Shown in pieces: positions 1 to 11,980 of a stretch of DNA of 64,000 bases. The stretch's first letter is position 1; the number at the start of each line of letters is the position of its first letter. Location of the stretch: contig CAIIXF020000002.1 in the NCBI GenBank assembly GCA_903813345.2, positions 33,372,109-33,436,108 on the forward strand, in the 5' to 3' direction. A program made the position numbers and the translations under genes. A model generated the notes under the pieces. That model did not search any database. It was not told where the DNA came from and saw nothing but the letters and a program-made list of their open reading frames with translations. The DNA is from Owenia fusiformis (Eukaryota > Annelida > Polychaeta > Sabellida > Oweniidae).

Positions 1-619
1 TTGGAGTTGGTGCCTGACATGTCTAATTCAATGTTCTCCTCATCACACTGTTGTTCATGTTGATTGTTAGGCAGCTGGAGATCTTGTCGTCTCCTCGAGG
101 CATAGTATACTGTGATGGTAATCACTAGCACTGAAAAATCAAAATAAATATGATATAAAGATGGCGCATGAGTACAATGCCTTAATAAAACTATTCACAG
201 TCGATCATTGAAATATAGATTTACAAATATAATGCAACGTCAATTAATAGATGGCACACACAGTAAATTACACCATTAGTGCAAGCAAGTGTACTTTACA
301 TGTTGGGAAATTACATGTAATCTAAGGGTGTATTAAAAAACATTTTTTAGCAATTAAGTTAAATAATTTTTTAATTAAACAAAGCTATTTAAGAATATAT
401 CATACCTAACAGGGCTATAATGGCTATGACCGCCAATACAATTCCCGAAGAATTATTGCTCACAACCTCCTCTGTTACAGTAACGGTATTAGTTGCTAAT
501 GTTGACGTCACATCGCCCCGGCAGTTGCCCTCCATGATTGTTGATCTGAGGTCGTCCAATATTACATTACATAAACTGGCAGGCGTACAATTAATAAGAG
601 AAATCACTATAACAATCAC
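1..619 (-). CDS. Two exons of a small single-pass membrane protein (partial)
   Basis: Not recognised by family. Two minus-strand exons can be read. The upstream one ends at 406 with donor GTATGA (405 downward). The downstream one starts at 130 after a T-rich acceptor (TTTTTCAG) and runs off the window. The 275-bp intron is phase 1 and both frames stay open across it. The upstream exon encodes a short Cys- and Asn/Thr-rich ectodomain (NCT and NNSS glycosylation-type sites). The junction falls inside a hydrophobic stretch (IVLAVIAIIALL then VLVITITVYY), followed by the basic stop-transfer SRRR and an acidic/Gln-rich cytoplasmic tail. No ATG lies in frame near 619, so the 5' limit is open; a further upstream exon is likely. 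The junction is fairly secure, the function unknown. The same layout recurs in the small spliced gene at 48,957-49,339. Confidence 0.5.
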
Positions 620-1401
620 ATATCTCGCAAAGAGACTTAATGGACTCCATTTTTTGTACGCATGAAATAGTTGCGTAATATTTAAGAAATATAGACCGAA
701 GAGCAGGGGTTATGTCGTCGAATACACCCCACAGGGATAGGCACAAACGTTTTCTGTACCCCGAACGACCGAAGAATCTACTACATTGATAATTATTGAA
801 ATAAATTCTATATTGCCCAGAAACAAAAAAAACACGGCGGATATCTATATAACGAAGTAATCACTGCATTTTGCTAAGTTCTTTCGCCCTCTTTACTTTG
901 ACCTTTGAAATAATTTTATGTTTTTCGCCATCTATTGAGAGATTTAAAAGGCAAACATGTAAACAAGACTGACATTTTAGTAAACTGAACATTGTAATTT
1001 TGTATTAGCCATACAAAACAAAGCAAATATCAGGGTCAAATATCAACTAATATCAGGGTGTCTCAAATTACAAATAACGAAATCTCCCACGGCAAACTTA
1101 GGATCAGGACAATACCGTCCGGCCTCCATATTGATTTTTATTGCAGACGAGAGAGGAAAGCTAAAAATAACGGAACAGCCTGAATTGACAATTCAGTACA
1201 CTGAACGAAACACTCCGTACAGAGCCGGGGATTTGATCTCGAATATAACTCAGCTGAAGCATTGACTTTGTTCACAGTTTATAGAAGGCGTGAATACAGT
1301 CATGTTCGAATAAAGTTTAACACGCGTCCTTAGAAAAAAGATGAGACACCCAAAAATTAATTTCTTATGTCAGTAATTTATTTAAAAAATTTAATGGCCC
1401 G

Positions 1402-1545
1402 AAATATTTTTGGGAGGGGGTATGAGTATGAAAGGGTCCACAAAAATCAATTTCAGTTCAGTTATTTTATCACAATATTTTTGGGAGGGGGTATGAGTAT
1501 GAAAGGGTCCACAAAAATCAATTTCAGTTCAGTTATTTTATCACT
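1402..1545. repeat. 70-bp tandem duplication
   Basis: Two nearly identical adjacent copies, starting at about 1,402 and 1,472, each containing TTTTTGGGAGGGGGTATGAG. The flanking parts of 620-1,792 show no convincing gene. An AT dinucleotide-rich stretch lies near 1,695-1,735. Confidence 0.8.
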
Positions 1546-1792
1546 CGTAATTTAGAGAATTGCTTTTGTTTGCGAGGGCTAGAACGTTCTAATATGTACG
1601 ACACCTGTGATAGCTTCATGCCATACGAATTTAACTACTATAACAGACACATTGCGTTCAATTTTTTATTGTACCTTCACCATGCCAGTACATTATATAT
1701 ACTTATATATACAGTACATATATATTTATATACATAATTTTATTACGGTTATTTTTAAACTAAGAATTAATACAATAGATACATAATGAAAT

Positions 1793-2207
1793 CTAGATAT
1801 ATAATGAAGGACTATCAAAACGCTGTAATTCTATATCTGGTCTTCTCCTGACTATCGGATTCCTCGTAGGTCTTCTAACTAAATATGAACATCCTCGATA
1901 GTAACAAATCATTAGGGCAGTGAGAATTAATAGCAAAACAAATGTACCCAAAGTTATCAAAACAATAATAGTGGTAAGGTTCATACTTTCATTTAACAAG
2001 TTCTATGGATGTGTTGTTATGCATAATAATATCTGTGGTAGAGTTTAAGAGTAGCGGTTGTGAGGTTGTATATTGCGATGGTGTGCTCATAGTTTCAATC
2101 TGAGTGGTGACATTTGATGATATCAATGTTGTTGTTGTTGTTATAAATGGTAGGCCTATGGTTGATTTGGTTGGTTCTATTGGAATTTCCAAGAGAAGTT
2201 CAAACAA
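1793..2207 (-). pseudogene. Thr-rich single-pass membrane protein, frame-disrupted
   Basis: Two overlapping minus-strand frames together look like one membrane protein. The upstream frame (about 2,207 down to 1,990) is a Thr/Ser-rich, mucin-like ectodomain with many N-x-T/S sites. The other frame (from about 1,999; first ATG near 1,984) gives a strong transmembrane segment (IIVLITLGTFVLLLILTALM), then CYYRGC and an Arg-rich tail ending near the TAG at 1,793. The two frames differ by one base around 1,985-2,000. That means a frameshift, a missed exon boundary or a sequencing error. No ATG opens the ectodomain frame. It may be a relative of the membrane protein at 1-619, but that rests only on layout. 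Confidence 0.4.
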
Positions 2208-2998
2208 TAAACTCGAAAGGTTAGTTTGGCTGGTTTATCGTTTGTTCTGGTAAGTTAAAGAATGGCAAACGGTCAAATAATTCAGACAATGTATGTACAA
2301 TCACAGACTATTTATGAAGAATTAATGAGCAGAGTATGCTTTACTTGGCAGAGTATATTGTTCTTTACAGGCAGTTCAAACACATTTTATGGGGTTATTG
2401 TTAAATGAATTTCCGTATGGGATATTAACAGTCGAATGCCCTTGAACATTGTCAAAACACAGACAGTTAAAAATAATTATGAGAGTATACAAAATGCTTA
2501 ATAATTACATATATCTTAAAATGTTGTCATACAATTACCTCAACTTTTTCATTAATGTACAGCTAGACCAGTAGCTTTAACAATCGAAACATGTTTATGT
2601 AAACTGTTTTTGAAACCGATAAAATGCCATTTACTGATTAAATATGAGTTTTTTGGCCTGTGTTGTTTTGACCATGTTCAAAGACATTCGACTGTTAATT
2701 ACTCAGCTGCCGTTAGAGGAACGCAATTGCCTATTTTTTCTATTTTAATAAATTTCTCTAGATGTACGTACATTGGTTGTGTTATTTTGCCCCCCCCCCT
2801 TTTTCCCAATTCTTTAAATAACCCAATGACATCTTCACATACTACACTTCAAACCGTTCTAATTAGGGTCTACCTATACATACATCTAAACAATCCAATC
2901 AACGCCTTTCTTCAAAAGTAAACAATAAACCAGCCAAACAATCCCTTTCAAGTATACAATAGATTCTATTGTTTGAACTTCTCTTGGAAAGAACAACA
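2184..2998. repeat. Inverted repeat with short arms
   Basis: Sequence around 2,184-2,245 (containing AAGAGAAGTTCAAACAATAAA) reappears inverted around 2,913-2,998, together with the nearby CCAGCCAAAC motif. A run of ten or so C lies near 2,790. No supported gene is seen between 2,208 and 3,839. Confidence 0.55.
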
Positions 2999-3839
2999 TA
3001 CTCTGCTTAGTAAAAGAGCTAGGTCATGACCTTAAGGCTACTTTGCCCTAGTATAGTACTTTTGCCTAGTATAGTACCCTTAGTGCAAAAAGTTGAATCA
3101 GCCTATATGTAACATACTGACGACTTATACTACTGTTGGTTTTGTCAAATCTTCAGTTGGTCCCACTACTAATATGCAAATCTGGAATGAGTTTTGTCAT
3201 CTTCTGAGTGTTATAATCAGGGTCTTGTTGACATCCTTGTATTTTATCGGCTGCTGCTTCAAAATCAGCAAATACGCTCCAAGGGGGTTTTAATTGTTTG
3301 GAGACATCATTTTATTTATTTATTTTTTATTTATTTGGCAAATACATTTTAAACAGTGGGACAATGGGAAAATTCCAGTGCGGCAGTACATATGACAAAT
3401 CCCATTATAGACATATAAAATACAATCCAGATAAGTAAAATAGTATATATTTCAAGCATTGCTGTAGTTCCTATAATGTACAACATACTTCTCTTTGTTA
3501 CCTAAGTTTGGTACCAGTTTCTTGATTGTTTCACTTCCTAAATGTAGATCTTCGGCAAGGGTTTTCCAGAAGGGAGAAATCATGTCTTTATTTATATTCA
3601 TCGATTCGTGAGCTATAGGGTAGTCAGAATGGGTATTGTTAAGTTCATTAGGATACTCAAGATCAATTCAAGTACATATCCATTGTTTGCCAAAGACACT
3701 GTAATCAGAAGCAACATATTATGATATATTTAATACATGTAAAGTTTGAAATATTTTTTTGTTTTGTACAATTTCAAATCAACACATGATTATTAGTAAT
3801 GCCATGGTGATATTGGATTTCTTACCAGAGGCTTACTTA

Positions 3840-4560
3840 TCAAACAATATCTTCGTGAATTCGACGTTGCAATCTATCCCCAATTGCCCCTTTATCTCGA
3901 ACCAGGGTTAATGATATGGCCCAGACAAAACATTTATGATATTGGTTCACTATAGCTCTTTTCCCTCTTAATGTTAATGGTGTCGGTATATATGACGAGC
4001 CTCTTATAGGTTTATAAACTGCCATGTTAATTTTGAAACTAATAACGAAATCAAGCTGCCAGGCAGATCCCTCTCGTTGATATTTTATAAAAGAATCGTA
4101 TATCTTTTTGACAGTCTCCTGCCACACCTCTTGCAAATATTTAATTGGTTTTATCAGTGTATAATGTTCATTTCTTTTTTTCTTTACTAAATTGAACATT
4201 GATGGCACCATACCTCAACGCCACATTTTACTTCTTCATTGGTTGAGTCTTATTCATCATCAATGGTCCATATCCTATTTGGTTGTGCTATGAAGCAATG
4301 TGGTTTCCTTAAAGCTTTCCTTACTATGAAAAGCATTGTCACATAAGATGCATTTATACTCTTGCATAAAGAGTAAAGGTTTTTTGTCTCTTCAATCGAT
4401 CCTTCCTTGAGAATAACTTTCCATACTGACACTGATATGTCTCACAGTTAGTATTGTGTTCCAAACATTTATGCTTTTCTAAGCTAACAGCTTCTTTATA
4501 TTTTTACCACAGTGGCAAGAGTATGTTGAATATATTGCAAGCATATTTCTGTGCCTGTTA
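3840..4560 (-). pseudogene. Polinton/Maverick PolB N-terminal relic with zinc fingers
   Basis: Remnant of the N-terminal region of a protein-primed family-B DNA polymerase of the Polinton/Maverick type. The 123-residue frame at 3,840-4,211 carries the block typical of these proteins: a Gly-Ser-x-Trp segment, then YKPIRGSSYIPTP, then a basic stretch and CFVWAIS. Just upstream on the same strand (about 4,250-4,560), in several shifted frames, are C2H2 zinc-finger remains (YSCHCGK; YQCQYGKLFSRKDRLKR; YKCILCDNAFHSKESF), which often precede that block in Polinton polymerases. Stops and shifts break the reading frame, and no polymerase catalytic motifs follow downstream. It is a decayed fragment. 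The family assignment is from recalled motif patterns, not a search. Confidence 0.65.
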
Positions 4561-5129
4561 AGATTCGGTCTGTTTGAAGAAAGTTCCAAAAGTTCCTACA
4601 TTAAAATGAGCCAGTGCTTGTGTCCAAGTAATGGCATTTTGTCAACCCATCACTTTGTAAAACATTGTAGCTTGACCTTTACTGTCCACTTCATGGAAAC
4701 CAAATTAAGTAAGAGTGTAGACAAAGCCATTGTGTTAATATGATATGCTTTCTGAGGCCAATAAAATATCTTTAGTTCTCATACCTACTGAAACAAGGAA
4801 TATTTTCTAAACTCATCACATTATATAATTTTTTGCATAAAGATTTACTCATGTATTAACAGGATTTTCTTCTATGTTTTTTAATTAATGTTTTTTCTCC
4901 CTATTGCCACTCCTTCAGACATATTTATAGTTTGCAACATTTGAACAAACCAGTCAACACTCTCTGGGTTTTTGCGATAAACCATTGGATCGGACATACT
5001 GCTACATATGTTCCCAGAAGTTCACTTAACTGGTGCAGAGGATGAGAGACATCTCCTTGAAGTGACTATAGAGATGTTCCGGGACAGATATGTCCATTTC
5101 CAAAGGCATGATATTAACACTCAAAAATG

Positions 5130-6930
5130 TCTGCAAATTTGAAGCCCTGTTCTTCAAGGAGGATCTTGCGTTGTTTAGTTCTCTCCCATTTTTGTCCAGC
5201 ACTTCTTCATTCTTGCAAGAATAGATGTTTAGTCATCCAACAGTCATGACCATGAAAGTAGCCTAATATATAGAGTTGAAACTTAAATATAAAGAAATGT
5301 TAAAGAAATATTCACAGTGACTTTGTAGCCCTGTCCTTCCAGGAAGATCTTGCGTTGTTGAATTCTCTTCCATTTTTGTCCAGCACTTCTAGGTTCTTCC
5401 AAGGATATATGTTTAGTCATCCAACAGTCATGACCATGAAAGTAGCTTGAAATATAAAGTTGAAACTTAAATATAAAGAAATGTTAAATATTCACAGTGA
5501 CTTTGTAGCCCTGTCCTTCCAGGAAGATCTTGCGTTGTTGAGTTCTCTCCCATTTTTGTCCAGCCCTTCAACAATCTTCCAAGGATATATGTTTAGTCAT
5601 CCAACAGTCATGACCATGAAAGTAGCCTGAAATATAGAGTTGAAACTTAAATAAAAAGAAATGTTGAATATTCACAGTGACTTTGTAGCCCTGTCCTTCC
5701 AGGAAGATCTTGCGTTATTGAATTCTCTTCCATTTTTGTCCAGCACTTCTAGGTTCTTCCAAGGATAGATGTTTGGTCATCCAACAGTCAATATAAAGTA
5801 ATTTTTAAGAAATATTCACAGTGACTTTGTCGCCCTGTACTTTCAGGAAGATCTTGCGTTGTTGAATTCTCTTCCATTTTTGTCCAGCACTTCAACATTA
5901 TTCCAAGGATAGATGTTTAGTCATCCAACAGTCATGACCATGAAAGTAGCCCGAAATATAGAGTTGAAGCTTGAATATAAAGAAATGTTAAAGAAATATT
6001 CACAGTGACTTTGTCGCCCTGTACTTCCAGGAAGATCTTGCGTTGTTGAATTCTTTTCCATTTTTGTCCAGCACTTTTAGGTTCTTCCAAGGATAGATGT
6101 TAAGTCATCCAACAGTCATGACCATGAAAGTAGCCTGAAATATAGAGTTGAAACTTAAATATAAAGAAATGTTAAAGAAATATTCACAGTGACTTTGTAG
6201 CCCTCTCCTTCCAGGAAGATCTTGTGTTGTTGAATTCTTTTCCATTTTTGTCCAGCACTTCAACATTATTCTAAGAATAGATGTTTAGTCATCCAACAGT
6301 CATGACCATGAAAGTAGCCTGAAATATAGAGTCGAAGCTTAAATATAAATTTTTAAGAAATATCACAGTGACTTTGTCACCCTGTACTTCCAGGAAGATC
6401 TTGCGTTGTTGAATTCTTTTCCATTTTTGTCCAGCACTTCTAGGTTCTTCCCAGGATAGATTTTAAGTCATCCAACAGTCATGACCATGAAAGTAGCCCG
6501 AAATATAGAGTTGAAACTTAAATATAAAGAAATGTTAAATATTCACAGTGACTTAGTTATCCTGTTCTTCCAGGAAGATCTTGCGTTATTGAATTCTCTT
6601 CCATTTTTTGTCCAGCACTTCTAGGTTCTTCCCAAGGATAGATGTTTAGTCATCCAACAGTCATGACCATGAAAGTAGCCCGAAATATAGAGAAGAAGCT
6701 TAAATATAAAGAAATGTTAAAGAAATATTCACTGTGACTTTGTCGCCCTGTCCTTCCAGGAAGATCTTGCGTTGTTGAGTTCTCTCCCATTTTTGTCCAG
6801 CCCTTCAACAATCTTCCAAGGATATATGTTTAGTCATCCAACAGTCATGACCATGAAAGTAGCCCGAAATATAGAGTTGAAACTTACATATAAAGAAATG
6901 TTAGATATTCACAGTGACTTTGTAGCCCTA
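5130..6930 (-). repeat. Ten-copy ~180-bp satellite derived from PolB
   Basis: Tandem copies anchored at AGGAAGATCTTGCG (first copy slightly diverged) near 5157, 5341, 5521, 5701, 5845, 6029, 6213, 6392, 6572 and 6758. The period is 179-186 bp, with one shortened unit of 144. Read on the minus strand, each unit gives FHGHDCWMT followed by QQRKIFLEGQGYKVTV. That resembles the WHGH-x-C...R...YL-x-x-x-GY-x-V segment that follows the exonuclease domain in Polinton polymerases. The first, most divergent unit (about 5,090-5,230) extends this to IFEC. Most units are interrupted by stops, so this is now a satellite and not a coding array. A further 1-2 units occur at 8,806-9,030. Confidence 0.75.
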
Positions 6931-6939
6931 TTCTTGTAG

Positions 6940-7400
6940 ATCATGGCTGTGAACTGGTAGTGGCAATACAAGACTTTTTATGAGTTTGAGTAGTTTTGGA
7001 TACAAGGGTTGTGTTGGCCAAGCTGGATACACTATTAATATTTTCCCCTTTCCAACTCCAATTTCTGAAGGACTCTAGTTAAGATGCTGAAACGAGGAAA
7101 AGCATAAGAGAATAATTTACTCCAATTCAAAGTAAATGGATCTGTGGCATGCAGCAGGTTCTGGTTTAAAGGACACAACTTTCTCCATTTGAGTAATCAT
7201 CCGAGAAGCAGAGATCAATTTCTGGAGCGTGCTTGAAAAATTTACAAATTTCCAAGAAAACTTCATGATCAAATATCCATTCTTTGTTCTTCACAGGACT
7301 CTGAATCAGCCTCTACATTAAGAACACCTGGAATATGTGCTATGCTTAGCCAAATATTTTTAGATAAGGCCCAAGACCAGATTTGTTTGACAGTATCATT
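6940..7400 (-). pseudogene. DIRS/Ngaro-type retroelement RNase H region, truncated copy 1
   Basis: In broken minus-strand frames there is HIPGVLNVEAD (the RNase H end motif of tyrosine-recombinase retroelements), then a PEIDLCFSDD segment, ATDPFTLNWSKLFSYAFPRF, and finally LIVYPAWPTQPLYPKLLKL. This order matches the RNase H-to-recombinase linker of DIRS/Ngaro-like elements. Several stops and frameshifts are present. The copy is cut off on its upstream side exactly at the 7,401 element boundary. A second, longer copy lies at 9,031-9,660. Confidence 0.65.
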
Positions 7401-8805
7401 GTGTGACGACCTCGGGCAATAATTGAACAATAACAATCAAAGGGAACAAGTTTAACTAAAACAAAATCAAAGGTCGTCAGTGGATGCGGGAAAATACAAA
7501 AAAACAATTGGTAGCGTGACAGGTAAATGAATGTGGGGGCAAATGAAATAGATAACAACGACAATAAATGGTAGTGTGGAAATGTGTAAAATAAAATGGA
7601 AAAGGTGAATTTAAACAAATGGCAGCGTGGAAGTTAAATGAATTGAGGTGTATCTAAGATGAAGGTAAACTTGTGTGAACGGGGGTTAAAGTTGAATGGA
7701 TATGAGGTGTACTGATAAACACAACTGTATAAAACTATATAGTAATAAATCAAGAAACAAATCAAGTAAGATTTAACAGATCTATTTGAATAAAATAAAC
7801 AAGGTTATTTGTCAACGTTCAAATACAATTACATTATCCTAAACACAAATACAATATGATAAAAGTTAAAAGTCGGGCACTAGATTAATTAAAAGTGGCT
7901 TACCCATTGCTCGTCTACAGGTGTCCTTGTTGAAGCCATAGTCTAGAATATCCAAAAGTAATGTACGCATAAAGCGAATTCCAAAGTGTTGTTCCCAAGT
8001 AAAATACTGTTAAAATTTCCAAGTTATAATTTAAGATAAAAGTTGAAGTGATTCAGAATGACAGAGTCCAAAAGTTGCAGCTGATGTTGACGGTTCCAGG
8101 TCTTGATGAAAGTTTCATGGTTTCAACAAAATCAGACAGATATACCACTTTTACCAATCTAGTGTGGCACCTGGCCCTGGGACCAGACACCAAACAAAGA
8201 GATGATTCTTCTAACTAAGGATTATCTAGGAATCATCCCTTTGATCCTTGGGGATAATCTAAATCTAATGACTATTAGGGTACTACATTCCAGACTAAGA
8301 CTAATCGCCTATTCAAAGTTTTGAATAGGGCCGAGTTCAGAGTAATAAAAGTGCGTGCGCACCTGCACTGAGTGTGCCACTGTACAGGGGTTGTAATGCC
8401 AGACTTAATTCAGGAAACTGTTAAACGAAATTACGAAATAAAACGAAATTACTAAATAAAACAAATACAAATTGACTTTAAAAGTACATGCTTATCGGCA
8501 ACATATTGTCATACAAATTACAAATGATACCATCATATAAATATTGATTTAATAAGTGAAATACTGTAAAGGCCATAATGAAAATACCGGAAAAGTAAAA
8601 TACTTGATTCCGCCATTTTCAATATGGCCGTATAAACAAAACCCGAAGGAAAATATGAGTTACTGGAAATTCTCAAAATACAAGGTAAATATATACACGA
8701 GACTAACTCTAACTCATACAATAAAGAAATCGGAAGGGATAATCTGAAGCCCGGGGATCAGAAAGGACCAAGGGTTTACCACTTTTTGATCGCCGGTCGT
8801 CACAC
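7401..8805. mobile_element. 1.4-kb element with GTGTGACGACC termini (solo LTR or DNA element)
   Basis: Begins GTGTGACGACC and ends GGTCGTCACAC, a perfect 11-bp terminal inverted pair. If read from the next base, TGTGACGACC...GGTCGTCACA also fits the TG...CA ends of a Gypsy-type long terminal repeat. No substantial ORF or transposase motif is seen inside. Flanks are not a matching target duplication: the left side is DIRS sequence and the right side is the ~180-bp satellite. That suggests ectopic recombination between two copies. Confidence 0.55.
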
Positions 8806-9030
8806 TTAAATATAAAGAAATGTTAAAGAAATATTCACTGTGACTTTGTAGCCCTGTCCTTCCAGGAAGATCTTGCGTTGTTGAGTTCTCTCCCATTTTT
8901 GTCCAGCCCTTCAACAATCTTCCACGGATATATGTTTAGTCATCCAACAGTCATGACCATGAAAGTAGCCCGAAATATAGAGTTGAAACTTAAATATAAA
9001 GAAATGTTAAATATTCACAGTGACTTTGTA
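8806..9030 (-). repeat. Extra copies of the PolB-derived satellite
   Basis: About 1.3 units of the 180-bp repeat (anchor near 8,865), directly followed by the second DIRS-like fragment. This is the same order as at 6,760-7,400, so 6.76-7.40 kb and 8.81-9.53 kb are a duplicated block separated by the 1.4-kb element. Confidence 0.8.
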
Positions 9031-9660
9031 GCCCTGTTCTTGTAGATCATGGCTGTGAACTGGTAGTGGCAATACAAGACTTTTATGAGTTTGAGTAGTT
9101 TAGGATACAAGGGTTGTGTTTGCCAAGCTGGGTACATTATCAATATTTTCCCCTTTCCAACTCCAATTTCTGAAGGACTCGAGTTAAGATGCTGAAAGGA
9201 GGAAAAGCATAAGAGAATAATTTACTCCAATTCAAAGTAAATGCATCTGTGGCATGCAGCAGGTTCTGGTTTAAAGGACACAACTTTCTCCATTTGAGTA
9301 TTCATCCGAGAAGCAGAGATCAATTTCTGGAGCGTGCTTGAAAAATTTACAAATTTCCAAGAAAATTTCATGATCAAATTTCAATTCTTTGTCCCAGAAA
9401 TGTTCTTTACAACACTCTGACTCAGCCTCTACATTACGAACACCTGGAATATTTGCTATACTTAGCCAAATATTTTTAGATAAGGCCCAAGATCAGATTT
9501 GTTTGACAGTATCATTGCACTCAATTGAATGACTTATCCTCATTTTTGTAAGGGTTTGCACTGTAGTCATATTGTCAATGTCTCACATTATTCTTGTAGT
9601 GGTATTATCACTTGGATCTCCTATTTTAAGGCTTCTTCTGACAGATGACACTTGTCTCTG
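9031..9660 (-). pseudogene. DIRS/Ngaro-type retroelement RNase H region, copy 2
   Basis: Longer duplicate of the 6,940-7,400 fragment, over 90 percent alike by eye. Going upstream on the minus strand it continues past the point where copy 1 is cut: DNMTTVQTLTKM, then WSWALSKNIWLSIAHIPGV. Together these are the middle and end motifs of a retroelement RNase H. Frames are broken by stops and small indels. It is a dead fragment. No reverse transcriptase or recombinase domain is visible in the window. Confidence 0.65.
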
Positions 9661-9933
9661 GAATATAATCTTGGTATGTTTTTTTTAATAATAAATATTC
9701 TTTATTTCTTAAAATCATAAATAAATTTATATTGTTATTCACAGTGTAATCGCCAAAAAAGGGCATTTCTACTGCCGCTTTGAGTGAATTTAAATTACAA
9801 TATGATTACATTTAGTCATAGTTAGTTTTAGAAAGATATAGAATTTGGATACAATCTGTTTTTCTACCTGTCTGTACCCCTGTTGGTGCCCTGAATTTGA
9901 ATTACTGTTATCGATTATTTAATTGTGTTTAAT

Positions 9934-10341
9934 CACGCAGTCCTAACTTCGACCGTTAATTTGAATTTTTGACCTACCAGGTGCTTGAAAATCAAGGATT
10001 GCGAGTCTCATATTGCACCGTTTTTCTTCAAACTTATATCATTAAAAGCAGAACAAAATTGCCTTTCTGTCGGTGCATTACTTTATTATAAAGAGTCCCT
10101 CGTTCTAGCAGCGTTTTGGTCCCCAGCTGTTAGAAGGCCTTCTTACAGCTGGGGACCAAAATGCCGCTGGAAGTAGGGACTCTGTTGAAGAGAATAATGT
10201 ATCATCAGAAAGGGATTTGTGCTATGCTCTGAATTGAACAAGTTTGAAGAAAAACGGTGCAGTATGAGACTCGTAATCCTTGATTTCCAAACATCCGGTA
10301 GGTCAAAAATCCAAATTAACGGTCGAAGCTAGGACCGCGTG
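9934..10341. mobile_element. ~400-bp near-complete palindrome (MITE)
   Basis: The whole segment folds on itself about a centre near 10,138 (AGAAGGCCTTCTT). GGTCCCCAGCTGT/ACAGCTGGGGACC flank the centre and CTTCGACCGTTAATTTG pairs with CAAATTAACGGTCGAAG at the outer ends. Arms of about 200 bp have scattered mismatches. It has no coding capacity and is best described as a palindromic MITE. Confidence 0.75.
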
Positions 10342-10399
10342 TTAATGAAATTCAAAACTGCCTCAAAGATTTTGGAATTGTTTCATTTTTCAGATCCTT

Positions 10400-10960
10400 G
10401 TCGCCAAAAAGTAGGAAATTTGTCTTTGCTATGGTTATACCAGCTCTCGAGACAAGATTGTTGTTTTTCACAGATGATGTAGCCACTATAACACTGAGCC
10501 AGATTATGACTTATAATGTTTATGTCATCATTTTTTAGATCCTTGTTGTCCCCCCTTTTATGGGAAGTGACACAATAATTTTAATACCACAGAAAAGCTT
10601 GACAGTATGCCTAACTAAATCATTAAACAAAATAATAATATTGGCTTTGTATTTTGTGACATCATTAGTTAAGAGCTAGAAAGTGATGCAAGCTGATTGC
10701 ATTTTTTAGCCATTTTGTTCACCTGCTCCTACGCCTCCTCCACTGTGTAGGCCTTATATATACTGTGTTAAGTTTGGAAGAAAAATAAACTTATATTTCA
10801 AGCATGTCAAAAATTTCTCTCTTTATGTATGAGAAGAGCAATTACTCACCTTCTTCTGATAGATGACACATGTTTCTGGAATATGATCTTGGTACAATTA
10901 TACCTGCTCTTGAGGTGAGATTGTTGTTTTTCACTGTGATGATGTTGTATCAATTAACAA
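10400..10960 (-). repeat. Degenerate duplicated fragments of the same relic DNA
   Basis: Two imperfect copies (around 10,430-10,480 and 10,885-10,935) of a block also seen partly near 9,630, sharing GATTGTTGTTTTTCAC. Around 10,550-10,660 the minus strand resembles the segment at 14,830-14,960 (NDLVRHTVKLFCGIKI versus DDLIRHTLQLFHGIKI). These are probably dispersed pieces of the Polinton polymerase relic, but too decayed to assign firmly. Confidence 0.4.
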
Positions 10961-11980
10961 AACACATCCAATACGTACATATACTCTAGTAGCTCATGCT
11001 GGTTGAGTATGCACTTCTATGTCCAGAGATTTTCTCTTCAGAAATCATCTATGTGAAGGTCATTGATCAATTTTGGCTTGGTAACATATTTGCCACTGAA
11101 GGCGAAATAGGTCAAATGGCCACGCCCTTTTTTACGCAAATACTCCCCCCCCCCCCATTTTTGCATCTCCGGAACCGTTGGACATAGAAGGTTGTGTGAC
11201 CACTCAAAATGTCCGGAATGGCCACATTATAGGGGGTCAATAATACATTTGTATTTAAAAAAGTCAATGGTTCTCAAGATATTCCCCAAAAACTGATTTT
11301 AGAATGAAAACTCCACTATTTTCTCCTTTGATCCTGTCCCTAGCTCCGATTTCGTTACTCGGCTAGGAAAAAAGGTTTGTTGGTACCATTTTGTTCCAGA
11401 CACTCTCTAGAATAAATTCATCTTAGGTGGAATAAAAATGTGCGGTAAACGAATTCGCTATGGGCAGTTAAAGAGGCGCCATCTATTCATTTTCAAACAG
11501 GGGGTAGGGGTATAAAATAATTTTTTAACACATTTTAATAGTAAAATGACATTGAAATACTAATAAAATCTTATCAAAAACATTATTTACAATCAGTATG
11601 AATTTTCTTGTGTGGATTAGGGTGAAAATAAGGGCATATCTTGAAATTCACTACAGGGGCGCCACCTATTTCTGTACGTGTACTAACTTGTTTAGATTCG
11701 TTAAGGTACGAAATGTACTGAAAAAATTCATTCTGAAGGACCTATACATGTTCATACCACATACTTAAAATTAGATCAAAAGCTTATGTACCAGCGGAGA
11801 AAAAAGTTAAGTCCAGAGATTTTCTCTTCAGAAATCATCTATGTGAAGGTCATTGATCAATTTTGGCTTGGTAACATATTTGCCACTGAAGGCGAAATAG
11901 GTCAAATGGCCACGCCCTTTTTTACGCAAATACTCCCCCCCCCCATTTTTGCATCTCCGGAACCGTTGGACATACATGTA

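Noticed and set aside
2610-2921. 103-residue plus-strand ORF
   Set aside because: Low-complexity, includes a homopolymer C run and overlaps an inverted repeat; no domain seen.
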